DNA of 64,000 bases from Ipomoea triloba. Its lineage: Eukaryota > Streptophyta > Magnoliopsida > Solanales > Convolvulaceae. Of the stretch, positions 49,524 through 59,812 are shown in pieces (position 1 is the first letter of the stretch; each line of letters opens with the position of its first letter). A program made the translations under genes and the position numbers. The stretch covers positions 238,212 to 302,211 of the forward strand of contig NC_044917.1 of the NCBI RefSeq assembly GCF_003576645.1, written 5' to 3'. Below the pieces are notes generated by a model. It saw only the letters and a program-made list of their open reading frames with translations, ran no database searches and had not been told where the DNA came from.

Positions 49524-50447
49524 ATGCATGTGTAACGTTTACTATTATTTATTATTTTAACATTTATTATAAGTTATTATAATATTAAGTATTTGTTATA
49601 TGATGCAACACTAATAGTTAAGTTAGGAGTTTGGTTAGAATTTATGAGACCTAATAACATATAACTGTTACAATATTAATGGTATGTGATTATTTAAGGT
49701 TCTCAATCATTTTACCGCTTAGACGATTATATTGATGGTGTATTTTTGAACTCGGGTCTTCGATCTATTGCTTAACGGTAGAAGACACCCGGAAATTTTT
49801 TAAATGGTGGTTTAAAAAATGTTTGTAAAATATAATATATAAAAAGGACAACTTAATTTGCAATTACTTTTCAAATTTTAATCCACTTATCCACCTACAA
49901 CCTAATTTACTCGTGCAGCCCGCCTGCCTTTTGTTCATCCCCTTCTTGATTAGCCTCCACTTCAACTTAATATACAAAAGAAACAAACACTTTACAAGTT
50001 ATTTTTTTTTTGAATACACTTTACAAGTTATTTAAACGTATATAATTCATCTGTAAATCAACCTCTTTCATTTAACAACCAAAAGTGTTTTACCAATTCA
50101 AATTAAATATACTTTCCAATCTCAATAGACAACTACGTACAAACCTTGGATACCACCCATCCATCTATTTTCTTTTCTTTATTTTAACTTAATTAGTTTT
50201 GTCATCAACTCCATCTGTCTGTTTATGTATGTTTATATATAATTTAAAATATTTTTTCTAATGTTAGCATAAACGTAACTCTCTTCTACAATTTTTAAGG
50301 AAAGATAAAATTGATTGTATTGTTGTTCATAGTGAGCTGTTGTTGTTATTATTATTGTTGTTGTTGTTATTATTATTATTATTATTATTTTATTTTATTT
50401 TATTTTATCTTATTTTATATAGAGAGAGAGAGAAAGAGGGGGGGCTA
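49524..50447. other. Intergenic, low-complexity
   Basis: AT-rich, ending in (TTG/TTA)n and TTTTA repeats and an AG-rich run. No gene was recognised. Confidence 0.4.
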
Positions 50448-50480
50448 NNNNNNNNNNNNNNNNNNNNNNNNNNNNNNNNN
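50448..50480. other. Assembly gap (33 N)
   Basis: A run of N followed at once by a 31-base G homopolymer (50481-50511). The G-run is probably a sequencing artefact at a contig end or a real poly-G that stopped the reads. Confidence 0.9.
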
Positions 50481-50512
<32 letters not shown>

Positions 50513-51116
50513 GGGACACAATGAGTGCCCACCGGCCTAACAATATCACCAACCGAAGTCACACTATATATGATTGCCAATTCAATTATAATGCATGCAT
50601 ACATCTCCAACATTTGTATCCCTCACGGAATAGGATATGCACTAACCCACCCACCCACCCACCCATGTTTGGGTCCCATGCATATTTAGGTTGTGCGGGC
50701 ATATATCTATATATGTGTACACATTATTTTGATTTTAAGTGTTAGTCAACGTTTTACCCTTTACCTTTTATATTGTAATAGATAAGTTATTATAGTAACT
50801 AAGAAGTAGGATTGATATTTTCTACAAATACAAAAGAGTTCAACAAAAGGGTGCATTCGTGTGTCGGTGGGTGAAAACATGTTTATCACATAAAAAAATT
50901 ATAAATTCAATTCTTGATAATATATAATTTCTTAATCGAGCCCACTGCATTTGCATTAGATATTTCTAGTGTGATTTACTTTAGTTTCTTAATTAAATAC
51001 GTACTTTTTGATGTGACAAACAATGATAAGACATTTTTATCATGTAAATGTATGAAAACTTATCAACCTCAAAATTTTGATGTAATTAACAAGTGCATTA
51101 GTTAGTGAAGTACACA

Positions 51117-51120
<4 letters not shown>

Positions 51121-51198
<78 letters not shown>

Positions 51199-51530
51199 NN
51201 NNNNNNNNNNNNNNNNNNNNNNNNNNNNNNNNNNNNNNNNNNNNNNNNNNNNNNNNNNNNNNNNNNNNNNNNNNNNNNNNNNNNNNNNNNNNNNNNNNNN
51301 NNNNNNNNNNNNNNNNNNNNNNNNNNNNNNNNNNNNNNNNNNNNNNNNNNNNNNNNNNNNNNNNNNNNNNNNNNNNNNNNNNNNNNNNNNNNNNNNNNNN
51401 NNNNNNNNNNNNNNNNNNNNNNNNNNNNNNNNNNNNNNNNNNNNNNNNNNNNNNNNNNNNNNNNNNNNNNNNNNNNNNNNNNNNNNNNNNNNNNNNNNNN
51501 NNNNNNNNNNNNNNNNNNNNNNNNNNNNNN

Positions 51531-51605
<75 letters not shown>
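51121..51605. repeat. (AT)n microsatellite interrupted by a 332-N gap
   Basis: AT dinucleotide runs at 51121-51198 and 51534-51605 flank N at 51199-51530. The true array length is unknown. Confidence 0.9.
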
Positions 51606-51608
<3 letters not shown>

Positions 51609-52132
51609 AATTGGTATACTACTTTGGTAGGTCACGGATTTAGTCATAGATCTCATATCTTCAACAGGTTGTGAAAAATTATATTTTATAATATGAATAT
51701 TTTTTTGAAAGTTGGGTGGGGTGACTATTACAAAATATATGAAATATAATTTGTTAAAAAAACATTTATTTATTAAACTATTTTTTTGTTACACAAAAAT
51801 ACAATATGGCCACATTTATATTTATAGTTGAGCCCTTATTTTACATATATAAATAATTTGGTTCAAATCTAAAGATTTGTTAGAGATTATATGCCAGATA
51901 AAGACTAATTAAAATATGTGTAAAGTAGGAGGAGATACATGCATGCCTCTTAAATAAAAATAAAATTTTATAAATTATTAGTGTTTTTTAACTGTATATA
52001 ATTTAATCTTATTACAATACAAAAAAACTGAATAACTAGGAAATGCATCTATTCTGACACCCACATTTTGAAGTTGTGACATTTCCTTCTTACTCTAATG
52101 GATGGAACTACCATGGATCTTCAGGTCATCAG
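51606..52132. other. Intergenic
   Basis: AT-rich. Nothing recognised. Confidence 0.3.
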
Positions 52133-52137
52133 GCAAA

Positions 52138-53256
52138 TGTAACGCGCGGGGCACTTTACTACAAATTTCCGAGACGCGTGGGACAATTTTCGAGACGCGT
52201 GGGACACCTTGCCTAGGTTTGCTACATTTTTCTGGAATTTTCTAGGAGTTGTACATAAGTTCTCATAGTTGGTAGAATGGTCTAGAATCATTAGAGATCC
52301 TTAGAATATTTTAGAACTTTATGGAATCCTCATGTATGTAAAGAGAGTTAGGGAGGATTCTAGAGAGTCAATATTAGCCGTAGGATTAATTAAATCTCCA
52401 CCATCCATTGAGGAGGTGGAATGGGTATAAATACCCCTAGTAAGGCTCATTTGTAATTCATCCAACAATCCATCCAAGTGAGGAATACAAGTGTAGAAAT
52501 AATATAAGTTTCCTACAAAGTTCGAGTGTTTCTTTTAGTTTCTTGCCTAACTTATTTCCGTAGCCCTATTAGAGGGGAAATATAGTCAAGGCCTCACGAG
52601 ACAGGGGAAACTCTTTTAGTTTCTTGCTCAAGGCCTCACGAGACAGGGGAAACTCTTTTAGTTTCTTGCCTAACTTATTTCCGTAGCCCTATTAGAGGGG
52701 AAATATAGTCAAGGCCTCACGAGACAGGGGAAACTCTTTTAGTTTCTTGCCTAACTTATTTCCGTAGCCCTATTAGAGGGGAAATATAGTCAAGGCCTCA
52801 CGAGACAGGGGAAACTCTTTTAGTTTCTTGCCTAACTTATTTCCGTAGCCCTATTAGAGGGGAAATATAGTCAAGGCCTCACGAGACAGGGGAAACTCTT
52901 TTAGTTTCTTGCCTAACTTATTTCCGTAGCCCTATTAGAGGGGAAATATAGTCAAGGCCTCACGAGACAGGGGAAACTCTTTTAGTTTCTTGCCTAACTT
53001 ATTTCCGTAGCCCTATTAGAGGGGAAATATAGTCAAGGCCTCACGAGACAGGGGAAACTCTTTTAGTTTCTTGCCTAACTTATTTCCGTAGCCCTATTAG
53101 AGGGGAAATATAGTCAAGGCCTCACGAGACAGGGGAAACTCTTTTAGTTTCTTGCCTAACTTATTTCCGTAGCCCTATTAGAGGGGAAATATAGTCAAGG
53201 CCTCACGAGACAGGGGAAACGCCTCCCGGGGAAAACGATTCCGTGACACTAAGCTT
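52138..53256 (+). mobile_element. LTR-like or solo-LTR-like segment carrying a minisatellite
   Basis: Starts TGTAACGCGCGGGGC and has a promoter-like GGGTATAAATACCCC near 52,425, followed by a transcribed-leader-like stretch: the layout of a retroelement LTR. A direct repeat GCAAAT occurs at its left border (52133-52138) and at 53257-53262, as a target duplication would. The right end does not show a clean TG...CA match at that point, so the class is uncertain. Confidence 0.45.
52532..53221 (+). repeat. 81-base minisatellite, eight full copies and one partial
   Basis: A unit starting CTTTTAGTTTCTTGCC begins at 52532, 52613 (truncated to 42 bases), 52655, 52736, 52817, 52898, 52979, 53060 and 53141. 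I saw essentially no differences between full copies. The unit contains CCGTAGCCCTATTAGAGGGG, with a small CCCTATTAGAGGGG hairpin. It has no open frame through the array. Confidence 0.93.
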
Positions 53257-53271
53257 GCAAATAGGTTTGGC

Positions 53272-53402
53272 TTCTAGTTGAGTCTGAGTCTGAAAAAGGG
53301 AAGCAGATCTCCAAACGGGAAACACTAAAAGAGTAATTTCTAGTCGAGTCTGAGTCTGAAAAAGGAAAGCAGATCTCCAAATGGAGACACTAAAAGAGGT
53401 AT
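53272..53402 (+). repeat. Imperfect 66-base tandem duplication
   Basis: Two adjacent copies of a unit with GAGTCTGAGTCTGAAAAAGG and GCAGATCTCCAAA, differing at a few bases. Confidence 0.8.
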
Positions 53403-54625
53403 TACTTCAAACTTCCAAAGTTCATGTTTTATCAAGTTCTACTTTTTCTTTATCGCTAGCCCTGGGATGACTTCCTAAAATTTATCTGCCGCACAAGGTT
53501 CTCCATTTGTCCTTGAGATCAGCTGGCATACCGGTTGGATGAAACACAAAACCACCAAAGTCTAAGGGATATTTTTGTTAGCCTAAGATCTTCCTCCAAG
53601 GGATATTTAACCACCAAAGTCTAAGGGATATTTTTGTTAGCCGTTGCTGAGAATTTATGAACACCTTCCTGTAGCCCACAATACATAACCACACTAGAAG
53701 CTGATATACCAAGTTCTTCCATATTAACATCAAGTTTATTGTAAAAACTTCTCTGATCTCTTTTCCATGGTTTAGAATTCACCAGTTCTTATTATGAAAA
53801 TAAGATGGGGAAAAAGTTGCAGTGGAATTTGAGAATATTTGCCTGAAGCATTTCTATCTCTGCAGTGCTTCACATTATTTTTTTACGTCTTCCATTTGGA
53901 AATTGACTTCACTTCAGAAGCAATGCAATAAAGAGAACATAGTAAAGGAACTTCAGAAGCAATGCAATAAAGAGAACATAGTAAAGGAGAAGATAAATAT
54001 TTATATGCAATATGTGCACATAAAAGTAAGTTATCTTCTCTAGTAGCTGAACACTCACTTCCATGGTGAATACTGTTCAGCTTGTTTCGACTTGTCAGGG
54101 GAACTAGTCTCCCCAGTTAGCCCTGAAACTTTCTTTAATTTGGTGAGAAAGCTGTCCAACTTTCTTTGGTGAGAAAGCTGTCCGGCTTGACCTTTTAGAA
54201 TCCAAATTTAAAGGTTGACGCTCAATTTCATTTGTTTCTGTATTGCGGTTGCGTCGTCCCAAAACAACCTCAAATTCTATAGATGTTGAAGCACCGTCTC
54301 ATCCCTTCTCTTTGCTTTCATACGCAACTGGGATTCATGTTCTTCATTCATGAAGGATGCTGCAGATTCACGTGCTTTTCCCTGCACCTGGTCAGCTTTT
54401 GCACCACCACCATCTTCATTTTCCTTCCCGCCAGCTTGCATTTGTGCAGCTTTCTTCATGATGTTCTCTTCTCTTTCAGGTATTTCTCTCAGGTGACCAT
54501 CTCCTTGGCAATCTTCAACAACTCTATCTAGTAGTTGTTCTTCAGGTGATGATTTGTCAGCCCTTTTTGATGATGGTGATTTCCCCCTAAAGCAGGCCGC
54601 ATCTTCCCTTGCTCTACGTGATTCT

Positions 54626-54667
54626 ACCTTAGCTTGCCTATATATCACCTTAGCTTGCCTATATATA
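54626..54667 (-). repeat. 21-base in-frame duplication in the PHD exon
   Basis: Encodes a doubled IYRQAKV heptapeptide directly after the PHD finger. Confidence 0.9.
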
Positions 54668-55470
54668 CAGAATGGGCAATAAAAGTTTCCCCTGTCATCA
54701 AATTTAGCTGGGCATCCCATGCACTCCTCATGAACAACTATAGAGCAATTACTATCACTACAAACCAACACCTTGCCATCACCTCTATTATCACATTTAA
54801 TGCAAAATTTTATGCCTTTCTGGCCAAACCATTTCCATGTTGTTTTCACATCTACAGATAGATTTTAAAAAAAAAAATCATTAGATTAACTGACTGGAGT
54901 CCCATTCCAAATGAAATTACTTGCTCCAAACATCTAGCTTTACAATTATCATGACATAATTTACTGTAATCATTCAAACTTATGCTTATATGAAATTCCT
55001 TCTCAGCCACTCTGATGTCTTCACTAAAATAATAAACATGTATCCTCAAACACTGCATACTTTGAAATAACAGATTCCAATTACATAACGATCTACTAGG
55101 TTTCTTCTGTTGACTACACTAAACAAGCATCCAATCCAGCCAAAATGCTACCATGGTTATCAGTATACCTTTGGCATGTAGAATTCCGATAATGGAATAC
55201 TAACAAACAAACGCCAAAGAAGGAAGCAATGCCTTCATTTCTAAATCTACAAAGCACATCAACACTGAATACGAAAATTTATGAACAACTAAAGCAATCT
55301 TAATTCCTGAGTAACTCTTCTCATAAACTTACTCTATTATTAATGCAGGGAATTTGAAACTGAATTCCGACACTTGAATCGAAAAAAAAAACTAAAACAC
55401 AAAGTAAATGAGAAGTCAATAGTACGACGGTGTGCGTGGTGTGACAGTTACCTGAAACGCTACATGAGAA

Positions 55471-55622
55471 GTCGCGATACGAGTCTGAGGCGGGCGACAA
55501 CGGCGGCGAAGAGCTCGAATCGAGTTCCGAACCACTCGAACTCTACACGAGAGAGTCGCGATACGAGTCTGAGGCGGGCGACAAAGGCGGCGAAGAGCTC
55601 GAATCGAGCTCCGAACCACTCG
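55471..55622 (-). repeat. 84-base-spaced duplication in the first-exon region
   Basis: A 68-base unit starting GTCGCGATACGAGTCTGAGG on the plus strand occurs at 55471 and 55555 with very few changes. The spacing is a multiple of three. Confidence 0.9.
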
Positions 55623-55690
55623 GCTGGGAATGGAAAAATGGTGAAGAAAGGGTTTTCGTATGAGAGAGATTCAGCTATGAATTCGAACTG

Positions 55691-56107
55691 TGAAAAGCTT
55701 GTGTAGAAAGATTCGGAAAGTTCGTATATATACTATTTAGTATTGTGAAAAGCTATGAATTCAGCTGATATTTCCCTGCGAGACCATAGTATTTGGAGTT
55801 TGGGAGGTCTCTTGCGCCTCGGATTTTGCAAAAGTAGTGTTTTTTAAATGTATATAATTTAATCTTATTACAATAATAATGTAAGGGTACTCCGCTACAA
55901 ACCGACTTATCTTATGTCTTGAATTAAAGGCATTATACAAAAAAATTGACTAGAGATTATATTGTCACGTAATTTGTTTTAATGACACAATATACTCATC
56001 GTTTTGTTGTAGAAACATTAATTATTATATAGTATATAACATATATGTTTTATGTGATTGAAACATGAGAAAGCTAGCAGAGAGAAACCTCAGCTCGATC
56101 AGCCAAC
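55691..56107. other. Intergenic
   Basis: AT-rich DNA between the PHD/Myb locus and the first Kunitz gene. Nothing recognised. Confidence 0.3.
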
Positions 56108-56737
56108 TCAGAAAGTTTTCTCAAATATAACCTTGAATGGAACATCATCAGTCAAAGCCAAAAACCTCACCCCGTTCCGCTCAAAGATTCCGACATCTTT
56201 GCAGATAACCTTGCAATAGTTGCACACGGTCGGACAAAACACAAACTTGTAAACGCTCTTATACTTCTGGATCTTAAACCAAAAGCTTAACGTTTGAGGC
56301 CCGGGATTTCCTTCGACCCCTCCGGTCTTCACGAAATATTTGCTCACCGACTCGTCGTAGGCGTCGACTTTCCACACCGTCTTCCTGGCGCAGATGGTCG
56401 GCGTGAAGAACCTGACATTGAGATCAGTGGATAAGCGGACCACGGCGCCGGTGGTGGCGTTGTTGTAGGGCTCGAGTACCACGGGTATGCCTTTCTGGAC
56501 TTCATCGGCTTCCTGGATCACGTCCAGCGGGCAAATGGTCGCGTTTGATTTTATGTTGGCCGGGTATAGTCCGCCGCCGCGGCCGCGCGTGACCGGGAGG
56601 ACGAAATAGTTTGAGCCCACTTTCACCACTTCGCCCTTGTTGTCGCGGACCGGAGACGGCAGCGACGACGCGCCGGCGATCTCGTGGTGTGGGAAGGAGA
56701 CGAGTGAAAGCAGCAAGATCAGTAATAACGCCTTCAT
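56108..56737 (-). CDS. Kunitz-type protease inhibitor 1
   Basis: An intronless 209-residue secreted protein of the soybean-trypsin-inhibitor (I3) family, which blocks digestive or endogenous proteases and often acts in defence or storage. The signal peptide covers about 1-23 (MKALLLILLLSLVSF...). The Kunitz opening VRDNKGEVVKVGSNYFVLP is followed by six cysteines at 69, 116, 168, 172, 175 and 179; the pairs 69-116 and 168 with one of the later ones match the family's two disulfides, and the extra two are unusual. Two N-glycosylation sites (NAT at 65 and 93) are present. The loop where the P1 residue lies reads PYNNATTGAVV and lacks an obvious Arg/Lys P1, so trypsin inhibition is not assured. 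A minus-strand TATAAAT lies at 56799-56805. It differs strongly from the other three copies. Confidence 0.9.
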   Translation of the reverse strand: MKALLLILLLSLVSFPHHEIAGASSLPSPVRDNKGEVVKVGSNYFVLPVTRGRGGGLYPANIKSNATICPLDVIQEADEVQKGIPVVLEPYNNATTGAVVRLSTDLNVRFFTPTICARKTVWKVDAYDESVSKYFVKTGGVEGNPGPQTLSFWFKIQKYKSVYKFVFCPTVCNYCKVICKDVGIFERNGVRFLALTDDVPFKVIFEKTF

Positions 56738-56798
56738 TATATTATATTATATGGATGGGATTTTAATTTGTGTGTTTTAATTGTGAAGTGGCAGCTCC

Positions 56799-56805
56799 AT
56801 TTATA
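56799..56805 (-). promoter_or_regulatory. TATA box of Kunitz gene 1
   Basis: TATAAAT on the minus strand, about 60 bases before the start codon. Confidence 0.6.
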
Positions 56806-57275
56806 GAATTAGGAAATTAAGGATACAATTTCTTAATTCTTGTAAAGTTACCAGTCTGCCATCAATAATTCTGCACCATAAAAACATGGCCGCACTGACG
56901 ACGAAGACGCGTTTTGATTCCATTGAATGATAACGTGCCTCAACCTTGACGACTTGTCGCATATACCTTGTATAACGTGTAACACATGGATAGATACCAG
57001 GTGGATAGCGCACTGTCTGGTTTGATATATGATTCTCAACTTTTTTTTAATAAGAATAACACCACAATCAAATTAATAGACATAAAAGTATTTTAATGAA
57101 TTTGAACTAACATTATAATATAATATAAGAAGTAATAGCGTATTTAAATTAATTGTTTTATTATGGATCTGAATCAGATGTGACAATTACATAATAGAAC
57201 ATTGTTACAAATTTATTGAGAAACATAAACATAACGTGCATGGTACATTGAAATTAAAGATAACCTTCTCTTCAA
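56806..57275. other. Intergenic between Kunitz genes 1 and 2
   Basis: AT-rich. Contains the promoter of gene 1 and the 3' flank of gene 2. The TTTATTGAGAAACATA block near 57,213 recurs after the other copies, near 60,818 and 62,932. Confidence 0.5.
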
Positions 57276-57938
57276 TTAAGCTTTCCGGAACACAACACGA
57301 AGTGGAGTATCAGTTAAAGCCAAACGTTGTTGTCCACTATACTTGAGAAGGCCAACGTCTTTGCACAACACTTCGATTTCGTCCTCATCGCCATCTTCAT
57401 AATCATCATTCTCCATCACACTTGGACAATGGATCAATTTATAACCCCTCTCAAATTCTTCAATCCTAAACCAGCTACTGATTGTGTCAGACCCGGGGTT
57501 TCCCTTAACTCCGTCAGGGGATATGTAGAATCTTTTAGGGTGTCGTTTATAGTTATCAACCTTCCAAACGTTAGAAATGTCACACTCAACAGGAGTTTCG
57601 GAGAACTCAATGTTCAAATCGGTGGAGACACGAATGACACTCTTTTTAGGGTTGACGAGGGAAAATGTTACTGGGATTCCAAAGTTTTCATCATCCTCAT
57701 CTTCTTGGAAAATACCAAGTGGACATGATTCATCAGTTTTAGTGCTTCGTAATGAAAAACCACCTCCATCTTCTACCGACATTGGAATAATGTAATAACT
57801 GGTATTAGCTCGAACCAGGTCTCCATCAACGTCACGTACTTGTTTAGCGGGGCTGGATGAGCCAGTTGTGCAATGCACAGAGGTTGTGATGGCGGCAAAG
57901 ACAAGGAATGAGAGAAACATGATTGAGGTTGACTCCAT
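57276..57938 (-). CDS. Kunitz-type protease inhibitor 2
   Basis: An intact intronless frame of 220 residues. The signal peptide covers about 1-23 (MESTSIMFLSFLVFAAITTS). The Kunitz core has four cysteines at 72, 119, 171 and 192, as expected for two disulfides. An acidic insert of about a dozen residues (NDDYEDGDEDEIE) lies inside the second disulfide loop, and another acidic patch (QEDEDDENF) follows the first cysteine. The P1 loop region reads NPKKSVIRVST. The protein is nearly a twin of gene 4, and similarity extends into both flanks, so the two arose by a recent tandem duplication. A TATAAAA box lies about 90 bases upstream on the minus strand. Confidence 0.93.
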   Translation of the reverse strand: MESTSIMFLSFLVFAAITTSVHCTTGSSSPAKQVRDVDGDLVRANTSYYIIPMSVEDGGGFSLRSTKTDESCPLGIFQEDEDDENFGIPVTFSLVNPKKSVIRVSTDLNIEFSETPVECDISNVWKVDNYKRHPKRFYISPDGVKGNPGSDTISSWFRIEEFERGYKLIHCPSVMENDDYEDGDEDEIEVLCKDVGLLKYSGQQRLALTDTPLRVVFRKA

Positions 57939-58027
57939 TGTTACGTTGTTGTAAGGAGAAAGTGTTTAAGGTTGCGAGTTTGTTTTGTTTGATGAGTGAA
58001 TATGATATTGGACATTAGTAGAGTCCC

Positions 58028-58034
58028 TTTTATA
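58028..58034 (-). promoter_or_regulatory. TATA box of Kunitz gene 2
   Basis: TATAAAAGGGACTC on the minus strand. The same box and context occur before genes 3 (61607-61613) and 4 (63760-63766). Confidence 0.7.
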
Positions 58035-59343
58035 GGTGTGCATGGAAGGTTAAATACATTAAAATTAATTAATAGTCTTTAAACGGATATTGATTGTGTT
58101 AATTTAATGTTAATTACTAGAACCTTGTAAAGGGACATTAATTGTGTTTTTTGTTAAGAGAATTAATTGAGGTTTTAAAATAGATACAATAACTTAAAAT
58201 TAATTACTGAAAAGTCAACTATCATGTTAGGCTGCACTTGCTGGGTTGAGGTGGCAAAGCAAAAAAATATTTTTTTATTTAGATGTTTGCCACGCCATTT
58301 ATCAAACTTGTTATTGCAGCAAGTTTGTTAAATTGGCAGAAAAGCTGCTGCCAGACGTGACTTTTGAGTTTTTTTTTTTTTAATCAATACATTGAATTTT
58401 TTGTTTTTTTGGTTTTGTTAATTTTTAAAATGCTATCCGCCAATACATCACCTTTTATTTCTCCATTTTGTTTTGTTTTGTTTTGTTTTTTTTTTGTTTT
58501 TGTTTTTTTGTTTTACTGTTGCCACCCATACATAGCTTTTTTTTGTTTTTGTTTTTGTTTTTTTTTTGTTAATTTCTAAAATTCTATAGTGTTATACGTG
58601 ACTTTTGTTTGGTTAAATTTTTTTTTATTTTGTAGTGTAATTGATTTATTTTAAAATTTTAATTAATTTTAATTATTATTTAATTTATTATTAAATTATA
58701 TATTGATATAAATTAATAATGCTGAAGAGAAAATGATATTTATTGAGAAAAAGATATTAAATTTTTAATGTGATGTGAAATTGGGCCCACTTTTAAAAGT
58801 TGATTGGATTTGCAGGGATGTAGTGTGAATAGTAAATGGTTTGTAAATTGAGTGATGTGAAAGTGGGATCCATTTTCGAAAGTGAGAGAGTATTGAGGGA
58901 TAAGGATAGCCTTATAGGTTCAAACCCTGGTAGTAATGGTTTGAAAAAGTATAGAAAGTAACAGTTATCAAGGCTGGCTTTTGAGGGTTTTTTTTTTTTT
59001 TTTTTTTTTCACTAATCACCAAAAATGTTTTGTTGATTGTTAAAAAAATACACACACTATATCAAGTTTGATTAATAATCATCTTACAGAAAAGTTACTA
59101 GCCACGGATCGGAGCATATGTTTATCTTTTAATGCGATACTTATTGTGTTGTTAGTTCTATTGATAGTTTCATTTTGTTCTTTTACTATTTGAAACATTA
59201 TATGAATGTGCATTGCATATATATAGGCATATAGCAATTTACATTGACTTGTGCATTGTTAGATTTCTTTATTCATTTAACTCTTGATTGGTTTTTACAT
59301 TTTATTAAAGCAAAAAAAAAAAAACTTAATTTAGTGATTTATA

Positions 59344-59390
<47 letters not shown>
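58035..59390. other. Intergenic with low-complexity tracts
   Basis: T-rich runs at 58,364-58,620, a poly-T at 58,987-59,009, and a (TAA)n microsatellite at 59,345-59,390. No gene was recognised. Confidence 0.45.
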
Positions 59391-59812
59391 GGGTCACACT
59401 TGTGTGAGACCGTCTCACGGATCCTTATTCGTGAGACGGGTCAGGTCGGGTCGAGGCACCATGCAAATGTCACACTTATATGTGCAAATGTCACACTTAT
59501 ATGCTCAAATATAATACGGAATACAATTTTTGTTACTTATAAGATAAAAAGTATTACATTTTTCATAATAAGTAATGTTGACAAGTTTTCCTTACTTATA
59601 AGGGAAAATGTAACACTTTTAAATCGAAATGTAAAAGTATTGTATTTTCCCATAAAAGTATTACATTTACCCTTATAAGTAAAAAAAAAAAATTTCCTGA
59701 TTAGCATTACATTTGAGCATATAAGTATGACATTTGTGTGTATAAGTGTTACATTTACGCACTGACCCGACCCGACCGTCTCACCGTGAGACGGTCTCAC
59801 ACAAGTTTTTGC
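59391..59812. mobile_element. Fold-back MITE inserted in a TAA microsatellite
   Basis: A perfect 23-base terminal inverted repeat (core GTGTGAGACCGTCTCAC) lies at 59398-59420 and 59784-59806. The interior is a long imperfect palindrome of ATGTCACACTTAT/ATAAGTGTTACAT-type units. (TAA)n repeats flank both sides, so the element appears to have landed in a TAA microsatellite, and a 9-base target duplication, as made by Mutator-like elements, would be hidden there. Confidence 0.8.

Larger units (their letters stand above)
53470..55690 (-). pseudogene. PHD-finger / Myb-like gene, rearranged
   Basis: Remains of a plant protein with a PHD zinc finger and a C-terminal telobox-type Myb domain. The PHD exon (54853-54277, minus) is open: CIKCDNRGDGKVLVCSDSNC, then HEECMGCPAKFDDRGNFYCPFC, then a charged tail. 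A frameshift near 54,280 moves the continuing similarity (VVLGRRNRNTETNE) to another frame. Myb-like pieces lie at 53,670-53,640 (EGVHKFSATANKNIP) and 53,550-53,480 (GGFVFHPTGMPADLKDKWR), separated by a duplicated and partly deleted insert that breaks the domain. A GC-rich, Ser/Pro-coding first exon at about 55,640-55,460 carries an 84-base-spaced duplication. The locus holds at least five tandem duplications. I infer a pseudogene, but a truncated PHD protein could still be made. Confidence 0.7.

Noticed and set aside
49700..49800. tRNA- or SINE-like stretch (GAACTCGGGTCTTCGATC)
   Set aside because: No full box A/B arrangement, tail or flanking duplication could be found.
51102..51674. Long open frames across the N gap
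   Set aside because: They consist of AT repeats and N; no real coding sequence can be read.
52532..53221. Regular direct repeats considered as a CRISPR array
   Set aside because: The units are contiguous with no unique spacers, in a plant genome; this is a minisatellite.
54283..54531. Plus-strand frame opposite the PHD exon
   Set aside because: It is antisense to the PHD-containing frame and lacks features.
57327..57728. Plus-strand frames opposite the Kunitz genes (also 60948-61253 and 63056-63481)
   Set aside because: They mirror the inhibitor coding sequence; their conservation follows from the gene on the other strand.
58364..58579. Phe-rich open frame
   Set aside because: It is a translation of poly-T and TTTTG low-complexity DNA.
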